From positions 262,998 through 326,997 of the forward strand of contig BDSI01000083.1 in NCBI GenBank assembly GCA_003117195.1: 64,000 bases of DNA, given 5' to 3'. Made by a program: the position numbers and the translations under genes. This document shows, one piece after another, positions 32,976 to 44,485 of the stretch. Position 1 is the first letter of the stretch. The number at the start of each line of letters is the position of its first letter. Below the pieces are notes generated by a model. The model was not told the origin of the DNA, did no database searches, and saw only the letters and a program-made list of their open reading frames with translations. Origin of the DNA: Eudorina sp. 2006-703-Eu-15. Lineage: Eukaryota > Chlorophyta > Chlorophyceae > Chlamydomonadales > Volvocaceae.

Positions 32976-35637
32976 TCACAAGTCAGCATGCGCGCCGATC
33001 CACGACAGCCGGGCCTGATCCAGCCCCTCGAAGAAGCGCAGCAGCCGAACCTCCCCACCCCGCCCGCGACCAGCCACTGTCTCCACCTCTTCGTCGCTTC
33101 CGCCGCTGGCCCGCGCCTCGCTGCAGCGCCCGCCACGGTCCCCGCGACTGCATCGCTGCGATCCGGCGCCCCACAGAAACGCCACCAGGAGCGACCCGAG
33201 CACGCCAAGCCACCCCAGCACAGGCACCCCCCAGCACCTTCCCACAGCCCCGCCCGTACAGGGGCTACTGTGCCCGCGGGACGCCGCGCCGCCGCAGCCG
33301 CTCCCAGCAGCGGCCGCCACTGACGGCCGCCGGCGGCGGCGGAGCGCGTCTTCGCGCTCGTGAGGGAGCGCTGGTGCGGCCTCGCCCCCGCCGCTGGGAC
33401 CCAGACGGCCGCTCCGGCCCGGCTCGGCCGGCTCATCCGGGATGTCGGACCGCTCTGCAAGCGCGGCCCCACATCCGGGCCGCGCCTCAGGGTGCAGACC
33501 CTGTCCTTGGTGTTGCTGCTGCTGGTGGTGGTGCTCGTGCGCTGGCTGGTTCCCCACTTCGCCGCTCGTTGCCGCCGCCGCCGCCGCCGGAGGCTGCTGC
33601 GGCGGCTGCGGCAACAACGTCGCCGCCAGCCGCGCCGCCGCCCGGCGACGCAGCGCCGCCAGCGCGCCCGCGTGCCACTGGTACGACAGCACGCACCGTA
33701 CAAAGTCCCAGTACGACAGGTCCGGCCAGAGCGTGCTCAGGTAGCAGAGGTGCGCGTGGGAGGCCTGCCAGAGCAGAAAGTCGGACAGCCGGGTCTCCCC
33801 CGAGGTGCGGATCAGCAAGTCGACGGGCGGGCAGGTCGGGCCCGTGCGCAGGGAGCCGTGAAGCGCCTCGGGCGTCACGTCCTGGGGTTGCAGCACGCCT
33901 GTGCGTACGGCAGCCTGCAGCTCGTGTACGGCGTTGACGGATTCCTCGCTGGCGCTGCGGGATGGGGAAGCGGGCGTGGGGGGTCCGAGCGCGGGTACAG
34001 TCGGTAACGGTCAGACCGTGGATGCGCGCGCGCCCGCGCGGGGGTTCCAGACCGTTGTCGGTTGGTTGCTACCGTTGTTGCCTGGATTGACGGCAGGTGC
34101 GGCCGTCGGCCGCCTTGGGGCCCCACCAGATCGGTCTAAGGGTTGCGATGACAGGGCCTGGGAGCCGTTTTGGAAAGCGCGCCTCTGAGCGACGCCAGAA
34201 GACATCGTCACTGTGCCCCCCTGGTGGCAGGGGGGGTCACCTCACGGCGGTCACAAAAAAGGGTGCGCTGAGCCGCTGACTGGGCAACGCAGGGGGACTC
34301 CGGACTCGGGCGGGCAGGGGGGCCGCGTCCCGCCCCTCCCCCCTGCACGCGGATGCTCCGGGCCGGGCGCGAGTCGCCAAGTGTACACCGGCGGTCCTGC
34401 GCTGTGTGCCCCGCCTGATTCTGTGTCGATCGGTGTGAAGTGTCCTTTAATTTCAAACAGCTCGCTGCCGAGCGCTCCATCCGCACCGGCACCAGGCCAT
34501 GCGACGTAAGCATGTAACCGCATCGGCTGCAGTGGGGTGTCAATGGACTGGCATGGGGATTAACGGGCGTGGGTGGCATCGGGGTGCTGTGGCAGGGTCG
34601 CGCCGGAAGTGCCGGGCGCCCCGGCTGCAGGCAGGCTACCGGTCACCGGTAACCAGCAGCCAGCAGATTGGGTTCAGCCCTGTTCGGCTCACGTGTAGGA
34701 GAAGCAGACGTTGAGGGCGGCCCGCCGATTGTGGAGTGCGGCGGTCCCGCGCATCAGGCGCGCGGCGGCCCCCTGCACGGCCGGCGGCGGCAGCTCCAGG
34801 TCCCCCACGATGGCCATCTGGATGCCCTCCCTCTCCGCCAGGCCGTTGTCCTGCAGGGTACGGGAATAGATTGACTAATTCACCACACGGTACCAGCCGG
34901 GGTCCACTATTACATCACATTAACAATAAAACACGGTACAGGAGCCGCTTATCCCAGGGAGGAGCCGTAGCCGTAGCCGTCGTAGCGTGTTGCAACTGAT
35001 TTGTCGGCTGTCACCGATGACACGTGGCGCCGGCTTCGGCTCGCACCGGATGACCCCCGGGGCCCGCAGTCCCGCGTATCGTTATCATGCGGAGGTGTAC
35101 AGATGGGTGGGTGCGGTGGCAGCGCTCGCCGTATGATGTCGTCGTTCGAGGCCCCGGACCAGCGGGTGGTGTCACACAGTGTCGCACCGATCGCCGGGGC
35201 CGATGGCCCTGGCGCCATGTTCTTGTTCGTGCGTGGACCTACCTGCGCCAGCTCGATGTACTTCTCCTCGGCGAGCCGCATCAGGGAGGCCACTTCGTCG
35301 GGAGAGCGCTTGAAGTTGTCAATGCTGAACGCATAGACCGTTATGTGTTTCACGCCCAGCTCGATACACCAGTGGATTACGTCCACCATCTGCAACACCA
35401 ACACGAGCCGGTGGACGGTGGATAACGCACAGCATCTCAAGGTAGTGTGATGCTTGCCTTCCCGTAGCCATGCGTATGCCCGGTCGCCTTGTCCATGTGC
35501 TGTCGCACCGCATACCGACGGTTGCCATCCATGACGAAGGCAACGTGCACGGGCACTACCCCAATGAAATAAAGCACTAGCTGGAAGGCTCGCCGCAGCC
35601 ATATTGTAATAATCTGTATAACTGAGAAATTGGACAT
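32976..35637 (-). CDS. DHDDS: Cis-prenyltransferase (dehydrodolichyl diphosphate synthase type)
   Basis: Four exons: 35637-35458, 35389-35243, 34850-34693, 33954-32976; phases close (1464 nt, 487 aa). Conserved regions: VAFVMDGNRRYA with the catalytic Asp, GHTHGYGK, VKHITVYAFSIDNFKRS, MAIVGDLELPP, ALNVCFSYTASEES and LLIRTSGETRLSDFLLWQ, then LSTLWPDLSYWDF. The enzyme adds isopentenyl units in cis to farnesyl diphosphate at the ER, giving the dolichol precursor for N-glycosylation. The N-terminus has a hydrophobic helix (IWLRRAFQLVLYFIGVV), as in eukaryotic members. The catalytic domain ends near residue 290; about 190 residues follow, Ala/Gln/Gly/Arg-rich, with one hydrophobic segment (GVPVLGWLGVLGSLLVAFLWG) and a C-terminal RFFEGLDQARLSWIG block. 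Family members are usually near 300 aa. Intron 1 uses a GC donor (AAG|GCAAGC). Lies 650 bp upstream of MCTP on the same strand. Confidence 0.88.
35458..35463 (-). promoter_or_regulatory. GC-AG 5' splice site of cis-prenyltransferase intron 1
   Basis: Minus strand GGGAAG|GCAAGC. No GT donor nearby keeps the frame into the MVDVIHWC exon, whereas this one joins phase 0 to phase 0. GC-AG introns are a known minor class. Confidence 0.65.
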
Positions 35638-36289
35638 TGCAACAAGCAGCCCGTGCTCCTCGAACAAGGCTGCGAGCTGTCGCTTGGCGCATATACTGAG
35701 TACCAATAGAAGGCACGCAATTAAGAAAGCATCTTCAATTTAAGAATGGACGATAATATTCCGCAAAGTTTTACATGAAGCGGTGGGGTACTCTACCGAT
35801 GCATCCACAAAGCGCGGGTTATAATCGCATTGCAGATGGAAAGAACCACTGAAAAAATGTCACCTATCCCCGCCCAGCGAATTATCTTCGACCACGATTG
35901 TACGGGGTTGACTGTCCCGTACAATAGCCCATACGTACAACCAAACCAGGTCTGGTTAGGTTGCTAGCTAAGTCGCCAATGCAGCGACCGATAATACAGC
36001 GCGCCCCCGCTGGAGCGTTCAGAGCGCTTCAAGAGCACTGATACCCATTCGCAGCTCCCCCTGGGGGCCAGGGCAGACCGTAATAGCGACACACCGCCCC
36101 AACTGCAAGACGATGGCCGCAGAGCACCGCGACACACAATCTTTACCACGCCTTCACGTGAGGTCCCCGGACGGAACACTTCGCATCCCTTACATCCATT
36201 GCGAGTACCGACACAACTGTTGAGAAGCCGTCAGGATTGGACCAAGAACGAACAAGTCCCCAACACGCGAACTGCTGGGGCAGAGCCCT
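35638..36289. other. Intergenic spacer between cis-prenyltransferase and PEX11
   Basis: AT-richer, unique sequence containing the presumed promoter of the cis-prenyltransferase gene and the 3' flank of PEX11. No ORF or RNA gene recognised. Confidence 0.4.
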
Positions 36290-38459
36290 TTACTGCGCCT
36301 TGGGCTTGGGAGCCGGCTTCGGGTAGGCTGGCAGAAGCAAGTAGCAGTTCATCGCCGACGCCACCACGCCCAAGAAGCCAACCGTGCGCGGCTTCAGGGG
36401 CAGCAGTTGCAGCAGGCCCGCCGCGAGAGCAGCCTGCAAGTGGAATATAGGCAGGCAAATGCGTCCAAGTTTATCAAGTGAGCGCCCAAGGGGAACTTGG
36501 GCAAGGGAGCTTAGCAGTGCCAAGGCGATTTCACGAACAGGGGTTACCGAGAAAACACGCCAGGCGAGAACGTCAGTCGCAACACTAACCTTTCGTGTCG
36601 TCCTTGTTGCAGGAACTGCCAGCGATGCGGTCATGTGACTAGCACGCCGATCCGATGGCCTCAACCATCCGAGGACCCGACCCAAGAGCCCTTTGAACCC
36701 ACCTGGAACAAAGCGTGGATGAGGACGAAGAGGCGCTGGTTGATCTGCTTTTTGACCTCCTCGACGCGCTTGCCGTACTCCTCTTCCGTCTCACCCTCTT
36801 TGCGCACCACGCTTTGCGCCGCAATCTGCCAGCTCTCGCCAACAACCGTACAAACCGACCCAAGCGCCCACGACCACAGCGACAGCTTCTGGTACCTGTG
36901 ACACATTCCAACAAATCGCCTTAAGACGGACTGCCCGATGCTGCATTGTGAACCTAAACTTGTGCAAACCTTGGTTGCCATGGTCAGCTACAGGCAACCC
37001 ATTTGCGATACGCTGACCCTGGAGCGGACGTGATTGCCCGCGCATCGGGCGATATCATCGCGCTTTCAACCCAAATCAAGCTCAGGTAAGGCAAACCAGG
37101 CGGTAGAGTAAGGACTTCACATACACAACAGGCAAGGCGGCTGGTCCTAACGCACAATTGCGCGCCTGCGCTTGACCATCTTCCACCGCACGAGGCACCG
37201 CATCATGCCCGGTGTGATGTGATACTCACCGCTCCCCGATCTTCTTGTCCTGGATGAGGCCAATCTGGTGCGCCCAGACCACGTGGTCAGCGCCGAAGTA
37301 CACTGCCATGAGCGCCGCCTTGACCTGTCCCATACATACCAAGTACACACCCGCTCATCTGGATGACGCATGCAAAGGTGTCCGGTCACACCATCCAGGT
37401 GCAACATTCCATGCAGGCCATCAGGTAGTGACCTCGCGCTTCGTAAGGATGCGTTCAGGGTCCAGCGCATTGAGACGAGCCATGTACGACTAATCGTGAT
37501 CGGAAGTAGGAAACCACCACATTTCACCAACAACGCGATCGGATGCGCCCCCGGCTTGAGAATGCCGCGACCAAGGTTTTCGACAAGTGCGCACTAGGCT
37601 TGGATCAAGGCGATGCACGCCGTCTTTAGACCTGGGTACACCGCTCTGTGGGTACACCTTGAGCGACAAGCGTCAGAGTACAGATTCCAAAACCCTAACA
37701 GACCCTAAGACGTGCGTGTGCCTCATTTGGGTTCTTCTTTCAGGTGTCAATGCGCGCAGAAAGGGGCCCGGGACCGCAGCATCAATCAAGGCCTTACCTT
37801 GTTGATGGCCTCGAGGAGCATCGGCTGCTTCCCCGTGAAGCCCGGCGCGATGAGCAATGGTGTCACGAGCTCAAGCGGCTGCACAATTGAATGAAAGAAC
37901 TTTCAGGGACGTTCCCTCGATGAACGTGCTTTGCGACCTTCTACCCACCCGCATGACACGGAAGACCTTGCGCGCCGCTGTCACGGAAGCCTGGATCTTC
38001 TTGATATTGCCCGGCTCCCCGGCAGAAATGAACATGCAGGCATACTGCAAAAATAACGAGGCACCGATAAGACACACCAAGCCACCGAGACATTTTCGAA
38101 ACAGGAAAGCTCGTTACCTGTATAAGAGCCGTGAGCTTATCCTTTCCATCTGCCTTGTCACAGAAGCCCTTGATAACCTGTATATGTGAAGCCCAATCCT
38201 TCAACAAAGTAGTTCCACTGAAATGTAGCGGCACAGTTGGCGCGCAAACCTACGTTGAGGTGTTCAGCGTAACTTGGAGCCATACTTCTACCGCAATTGC
38301 TCGCTTACGGGATAGCCAAGCGCAGCAAACCCTGTCGGCCGTTGTGTTTTGAAGTTACGCGGCTTCCAAACTAATTGTATTACAGCTCAGCTACCTTGAC
38401 AACAATCCACGCAAGAATACGATGACCAGAATGAAGAAATCAGTGTTATAGATGGGCAT
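36290..38459 (-). CDS. PEX11: Peroxisomal membrane elongation factor PEX11
   Basis: Seven exons: 38459-38421, 38177-38118, 38044-37949, 37878-37798, 37324-37230, 36895-36703, 36433-36290; 708 nt, 235 aa, the usual PEX11 length. Family features: GKDKLTALIQYACMFIS near the N-terminus, the GEPGNIKKIQASVTAARKVF amphipathic region, HVVWAHQIGLI mid-protein, a charged loop (KEGETEEEYGKRVEEVKKQ) and a C-terminal hydrophobic region ending VASAMNCYLLLPAYPKP. PEX11 inserts in the peroxisomal membrane and drives elongation before fission. Splice sites are standard (e.g. CAG|GTGGGT at 36703, CG|GTGAGT at 37230). The first exon (MPIYNTDFFILVI, donor GTATTC) is the least sure part: the same ATG frame runs a few codons further to a stop. 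Another peroxin, PEX12, lies at the right end of the window. Confidence 0.85.
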
Positions 38460-38811
38460 GGTGGGGGGTATGACTGAAAACGTAAACCCCGCTGCCGTAC
38501 GACGGCGGTTGCGTCTCGCTGCTTGCGTGGAGAGCAGGTGTCGTTACACACGGCGGATGGCATGTCCGTATCCATGTCGGATTGATATTCTTTATTGTTT
38601 CCTCGTCCATTAAAGCTGGTAGGCCCGCAACGCTGTAAACCCTAGCGTCATCGAATACGAGAGTTCGGCTTTCAAAACGTGACTGCAGTCACACCAATTA
38701 CGTCTGGTCCTTCTATAATGTATCTTGATAATCCACCGCTGTCAACAGCAACAAAACATGTGTCATTCATCGCAAAATATCAACTTGTAATCACCCAACC
38801 ACCTCGAACTC

Positions 38812-40428
38812 TCAGCGTCCCGGGATAGGGGCGCGCTTGCCCACGAAGTACTGCTCCACCATCAGGCCGTTTTTGGCGATAACGACCCACTGGCGGCATT
38901 GTATCCTCTCGCCGTTGTCGAGCAAGTGCACGAGCTCGTAGCCGACGTGCGTCACCGTGCCGGACATGTCAAAGCTCTCGCACCTGCACACGCAGCCACA
39001 GGAGGCAAAGCACATCTCCTCAACACGCAGCTCACAAAGTGGGCAAGGCACGAGCACAAGCCATGCTCACTTTAGTAAGGGTCGACATTTCCGTCGTCGC
39101 AGGCAAACCTACGCTTTCCAAAAAGCCGCGCTCGGACGCAACCCATTTTGGACACTGGGCAGTGCAGGCCAGCCGAGAGCCGACCCTTCCCCCTTCCCGA
39201 GCTTACACGAGCAGCACGTCGCCGTTCGCGAGGCAGAACATGCGGGTGACGCTCGTCCCCGGCTTGACGTCGCGGCGCAGCAGCATCGTGTGCGTGCTGT
39301 GGTCCTTGTGGTAGCGCTCCTCGTGCGTCATCTTGACGCCCAGGGGCAGCGTCAGCCGCGCCTTGAGCACAATATCCGTGTCGGTCTCCCGGAGCTGCAT
39401 GGAACGTCGAGGACGCACGCACACACGCACCCGGCGGATCACGAGTAGTCACGAGTAGGCAGAGGCAGGGACCGCTGGGTCAAACCATGGGGGGTCAGAC
39501 CATGGACACGTAAGGGCGTGTTTCCACGAGGGGGTTTGCGTTGTGCGGGGGCTTCCAAGGCTTCAAACGGTCTGTCGCAGAATCGAACGGTCCACCTTAT
39601 ACCGGTTACGAGAGACAACGGATTGTTGCAAGACGTAAGTGGGTGGCAGGGATGCCGGGGGAATGGCGCCGGTATGCGCGCACGGCGGATGCAAGACCCC
39701 GGGCCCCCGGCCCCGGCCCGGCCTGGCCTAGACGGGGCCGGCCCCGGAGTTCCCTCCAAGCCCAATGTACCCTCGCGGCGCTGTCTGCCGTCAGTCCCCG
39801 TCCCCCGACCTCACGCGCTTCCGGGTGTGTGTGTGCCCCGGGCGGGTTCCTTCCTGGGTTTGGTTTTTCTTTTCCCCTCAGCCCCCGACCTCGTTCTTAC
39901 ACCCCGTCCCCGCTCTCCGCGGCGACCCTCCCCGCTCCCCGCTCCCCGCGGCGACCCTCCCCGCTCCCCGCGGCGACCCTCCCCGCGCCCCGCGGCGACC
40001 CACCCCGCTCCCCGCCCCCCGCGGCGACCCACCCCGCTCCCCGCTCCCCGCGGCGACCCTCCCCGCTCCCCGCCCCCCGCGGCGACCCACCCCGCTCCCC
40101 GCGGCGACCCACCCCGCTCCCCGCTCCCCGCGGCGACCCTCCCCGCTCCCCGCCCCCCGCGGCGACCCACCCCGCTCCCCGCTCCCCGCGGCGACCCTCC
40201 CCGCTCCCCGCGGCGACCCACCAGGATGCCGCGGATACTCTCGTGCGCCGTGCGGGCGAGGCGGTTGCACCCTAGCGCCACGTCGATGGGCATGGGGAGG
40301 GGCGCCGACAGCTCGGGCACCTTGGCCCAGTAGCCGGCGATGCCGGTCGCCTTGGGCGACGGCACGAAGAGGGTGTCGGGGTCTGGCAGCAGGGCGCAGG
40401 ACAGGGCGAGGCGGTCCGCGCGGGTCAT
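38812..40428 (-). CDS. Unknown 188-aa protein, beta-rich
   Basis: Three exons: 40428-40222, 39394-39207, 38983-38812 (207 + 188 + 172 nt, phases 0 and 2). It starts MTRADRLALSCALLPDPDTL, contains APLPMPIDVALGCNRLARTAHES, LKARLTLPLGVKMTHEERYHK, TSVTRMFCLANGDVLLV and ends GLMVEQYFVGKRAPIPGR. The regular alternation suggests a soluble beta-barrel-like fold with many His and Cys residues; no family recognised. Intron 1 (40221-39395) is filled by a minisatellite whose every unit resembles the real donor. The start lies in a copy of the GATGTTACAG repeat. It could instead be the 3' part of the upstream gene, but no acceptor fits before the ATG. Confidence 0.6.
39895..40225 (+). repeat. GC-rich minisatellite in intron 1 of the 188-aa gene
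   Basis: About 15 tandem, variable units built from CGGCGACCCTCCCCGCTCCC and CGGCGACCCACCCCGC. On the gene strand the units with ACCC read GGGTGGGTCGCCGCGG, the same as the functional donor CTG|GTGGGTCGCCG at 40222. Confidence 0.9.
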
Positions 40429-40512
40429 TATTATCGATGTTACAGAGGGTCCGACACGCGGGTCATCGCGGGGTTGACGTCATTATTATTAAGAATGTTA
40501 CAGCGGACCCCG
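40428..40512 (+). repeat. Dispersed GATGTTACAGCGGACC repeat, two copies
   Basis: TTATTATCGATGTTACAG(AG)GG at 40428-40450 and TTATTATTAAGAATGTTACA GCGGACCCCG at 40484-40512. They flank the start of the 188-aa gene and the end of the next gene. Confidence 0.7.
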
Positions 40513-40517
40513 TCCTG

Positions 40518-41249
40518 TTAAAACACATGCAAGCAAGCAATCACAGCTGGCGGGGTCGGTCGGTGTCGGTCGCACCGCCCACGCGGGCGCATCGCATCCG
40601 GACTCTTTTTTCTTGACCCTCCTGAAGTGGACGACAGGCTCTCCCTCAGGAGAGCGCCCTCAAGCAGCACGTACTGAGAAGAGGTCTCACCCAGACCGGG
40701 GATGGGCTTCTCCGGGACCCAAGGGGGCCGCTCCCTCTCCAGCAGGCCGGCCGGTAGGGCCTTCACCACAGCCGCCTCCGCCGGGGCAGCCGTCAGCGCT
40801 CCCCGAGGAGTCGCCGCCGGCAGCGGCGACGACGGCGTCACCGACCTTGCCGCCGACACCGCCGCCGCCGCGTTGGCGGCGACGGCGGCGTCGATGGCCG
40901 CGGCGATCCGGCTGCCGCTGACGGCGCTGCTGGACGCGGACCCGGTGCGGTGCGGCGCCGCCAGTACGGGCGTGCTGAACTGGCCGGTCAGGTTGGTGTT
41001 GTCGGGGGACCAGTCGGGGGCCGGCGGCGTCACGCGCCGGGTGGCCGGCGGCGGCGTCGCCGGCGTCGCCGGGACCTGCATTCCAGACGATGCACATGCA
41101 CAAGGGAAACCTTGTTCCGCGCCGTGGTACCTATTGGATAGTTCGTTAGTTATAGCCCTCCCTCCGCGCCACGCCACGACCGAAAAGGTGCGCAGCGAAA
41201 GCTGGTACGTCCAGCCTTGTAGGTGCGCGCGTGTGTGTGTGTGTGTGTG

Positions 41250-41290
<41 letters not shown>

Positions 41291-44200
41291 CGTGCGAGAG
41301 CAACCCGCCCGGACCTGCCCAGGCTGGGTATGTCTGGGCTGGTTCTGTTTGCCGCAACCCGCCCGGACCTGTGGCTGGCTCCCAGAGTCCACCACACTGG
41401 ACTGGATGGCCACCCTACGTCCGTGAGGTCACCGTTCACCGCAAAAAGGCCTCCCGCTCCCTGCAACGACCCACCAGCTGCCCAGCGACCTGTGCCTGCT
41501 GCTGCTGCTGCTGCTGCTGTTGTGGCGGCGGCGGAGCCGCCTTGCCGCACTTCTGCGCCTCACGAATCTGCATCGACATCACGTCGGCGGCCGCCTTGGC
41601 GGCGGCCGCCGTGGCGGCGACGTACGGCCCCGGCCCGCCGTCGCCGCTGCGCTGGTGCGGGTGGAACGGGTGCGCGCCGCCGGCGCCGGCCGGGGCGTCG
41701 TCGTACTCCGCGGCGCCGGCGGGGCTGGACTGCCCGTGCGGCGGCAGCAGGTGGCCGCTGCCGAAGCAGGACGAGATGGAGAAGGTGGAGGCGACGCTCC
41801 GCGCGTCGTGCCAATCCTCCTCCGCGTCGCCTGTGTGTTTTTAAACGACGAATAAACCCGCCCGAAACCAGTAGTGCGTACTATTAGTGTGTATGAAAGA
41901 ACTGCGTCACAAAATCCAGTCGTGTGCATGTGTGCATAATCCAGTCGTGTGCATGTGTTTGTTCGTCGGCAGGCAGAGCAGGAGTGCGCGACATGCAAAT
42001 GGCGCAGCAGTGCCCCAAAACAAGCCCGCATGCGCGTATAACATGCCCAATGCCCGATCCGTACAGTGTGTATGTTTATTAGATAAGAGACCCGCCGGTG
42101 TATGTGTGCGTGTGTGTGTTTGCGTGTTATAGGGGTATCGCGTGCACGGTGCCACCGAACTGTCGCGTCGGCACGCTGTTGACGCACCCGAGGTACGGAC
42201 GCTGTTGACGCTCTCGCGGCCCCGGATGAAGACGCGGTCCAGGGAGGCAAACCCGCCGGACCCGCCGCTCGCGGGCAACAGCCGCGGCGCCGGCGCCGGC
42301 GTGCGGCCGACGCTGCCGCCGCCGCCGGCGCCGCCCTCCATCGCCCTGTTGGACCCACCATCGGCCCCGCCGCCGCGGAGGACGCCGCCGTGGCGACTGG
42401 GCGACGAGGGATCGTCGCCGAACTGCTCGCTGCCGTACAGACCGTTGGTGGCGGGGGCGCCTGCAAGGACCGGGGCGGGGCCGGGCGGTGCGGTGGCCTG
42501 GAGTGCGACACGGGCGGTCACCGATAACCCCCGGAGGCTTTGCAACATGATGATCCATGGTTTATTCAAAAGGGGCCCCGCCGGATCGGGCTGCTAGGAG
42601 CCACGCCTAAGGAGCTGTTGCTGCTGATGCCGAAGAACTCCCCGAGGTCGCTCCCGTCCCCTCACTTTCCGTAAAAGGCGACCAAGCACCGGGTTGCCTG
42701 TCCAAGAGCACGGAGGGCTGGCTCAACCAACCAAGCCGCGCTCTGATGACCTCTAGGGACAGACACCCCGTCGTCGCCTCCTCCGCCCCCAAACGCTGTG
42801 GCCTTGGCTATTTCCCATCCCCTGCAGTACGGCACGTACGACGCTGCATCCGTACCTCGCTGCCACTGCGCGGGCGTGGTCAGGTAGCCCGTGTGGTCGT
42901 GCCTGCTCCGGTCCGAAGCCGCGCCCGCGGAGTCCTCCCGCGCCGGCAGCACACTGGTGGCCGTCTCGCCGCCGGCCGTGCCGCCGCTCCCAATGACTTC
43001 GTCCGCGCCGGCGGCGGCGGCGCCGCCGCCGCCGCGCGCGGTCACGCCCCCCGCCTCCGCCTCGGCCGCCTCCAAGGCCGCCTCGCGCGAGACATCGGCG
43101 ACGGTCTCTCCCGTGACCAGCGCCACGCCGTGCAGGGGCGGGTCTGTGACGGGCTCAGAACCGCACAGCGAGGAGCGCAAGGGGAGGGCCAGAGATGGGG
43201 TATAGGATAATGGTAGACACTTTTAAGCTGCGCCGCTGCCAGAGACGGGGGGTTGTTGCGGCCGCAGCGCTCGGGGCGGCGGTGAGCAGTGGATGTGAGG
43301 TAGGACCGGCGTAGGAGCTCGATGAGGATTTCGAGGACAGGACAGGACAGGACAGGACAGGACGGGACGGCGAGAAGCGCGGCGGGAACAGCCGCGATGT
43401 ACGGCAATTCCGATCGGGCTCCGGAGCAAGAACGAGAACTGGGCGCGCGGCGAGGCCAGGAGGGCACATCACCGCGCACGACACGGCAGGGGAGGGCAGG
43501 ACTCGCCAGTACGGCAGCAGGCCCGCAACCGTGGACCGCAGCAACGCAGTCTGCGTCCACACCGCCACAACCCGTCCACAAGACCTACCCAACCCCGGAT
43601 CCCACAGATCCCCAGATCCCATTTTGGGCCGAGGATCTCACCGAATGTGGCGACGTTGGAGCAGGTGGCCATCTGCTTGAAGCGATTCCAGGCGCGCCGC
43701 AGCTTGCCGGCCTTCTTCCGGCGCGGCAGCGGCGTCATTGCCGCCGCCGCCGCCGCCGGCATAGCCGCGCGGCCTCCGGCGGGCGCCACCTTGCCGCCGC
43801 CGCCGTCGCCGTCGCCGCCGCCGGCGAGCACGGCCCCCGGCTTCCTTGTGGGGATCGAACCTGCGCCCGAGGCAGCAGCCGACGAGGACTGCAAGCCACT
43901 GGCGTCACCGCTGCCGCTGGTGTGCACACTCGTTGTCCGCCTCGCGCCGTTGGCGGCTGCGGTCGCGACGGCGCCGCCACCTTTGCTACCAGCTGGGGCG
44001 GCTGCGGCGGCTTGCTCGACAGACTGCGTCTGGACGGACATAAAACTGATGCGAGCTATGATCGGGCTGAGGAGGCCGGGGGCCGGGGGCGCGTCGTTCG
44101 CGCGCGACCTGGCACGGCGGGACTTGTTGCCGCCGCCGCCGCCGCCACCGCCGCTCTTTGATTTGCTGACGCCCCCAACGCGCTGGATTGCTGGATGCTC

Positions 44201-44485
44201 CTTCTGCGCCTGGCGATGGCTCGTTGCCGATCGGGCGGAGCCGGAGCGGGCACTGCGAGCGTCTCCGCCGCCGCCGCCGCCGCCGCCTTCGTTGGCAGGT
44301 TTGCGGTCCGCCGCCGAGGAGTTGCCCTTGGCGGCCGCCCCGGAGGACCGATTATGTACGGCGACGGACGCGGCCGGCGTGAGGGGCGCCCCGGAGGACG
44401 CTAGGAGCGCGGGTGTCGCGGGCGCCGCAGCTTTAGGGCGCGCGCCTGGCGAGACTGTTGGAGTTGGGGCACGGCGGCGCGGCAT
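40518..44485 (-). CDS. Large low-complexity protein of unknown function
   Basis: Exons read: 44485-43642, 43143-42856, about 42545-42188, 41830-41475, 41075-40518. Phases close for exon 1 to 2 (G|AC) and for exons 3 to 5; the exon 2-3 junction is unresolved and a small exon may be missing. The first exon is basic and Ala/Gly/Ser-rich (MPRRRAPTPTVSPGARPK ... KKAGKLRRAWNRFKQMATCS), followed by ordered patches: NVATFDPPLHGVALVTGETVA, GLSVTARVALQATAPP, FASLDRVFIRGRESVNSV, GDAEEDWHDARSVASTFSIS, PGLGETSSQYVLLEGALLRE. A Gln9 tract is present. No domain recognised; it looks like a mostly disordered scaffold or regulator. Intron 1 carries the introner-like repeat. Confidence 0.55.
41230..41289 (+). 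repeat. (GT)n microsatellite in an intron
   Basis: GT repeats with a TTTT interruption; on the gene strand this is (AC)n. Confidence 0.95.
43196..43240 (-). repeat. Intron 3'-end repeat (introner-like) in another gene
   Basis: Minus strand: CTCTGGCAGCGGCGCAGCTT, AAAAGTGTCTACCATT, ATCCTATACCCC, followed by pyrimidine-rich sequence and the acceptor at 43144. Same family as the copies in MCTP introns 2, 4 and 12. Confidence 0.7.
43334..43370 (+). repeat. (AGGAC)n microsatellite
   Basis: Seven AGGAC units in intron 1 of the low-complexity gene. Confidence 0.9.

Noticed and set aside
40222..44485. One gene spanning the low-complexity exons and the 188-aa exons
   Set aside because: No acceptor precedes the ATG at 40428, a stop closes the upstream gene at 40518, and the three small exons form a complete frame alone. 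Not fully excluded.
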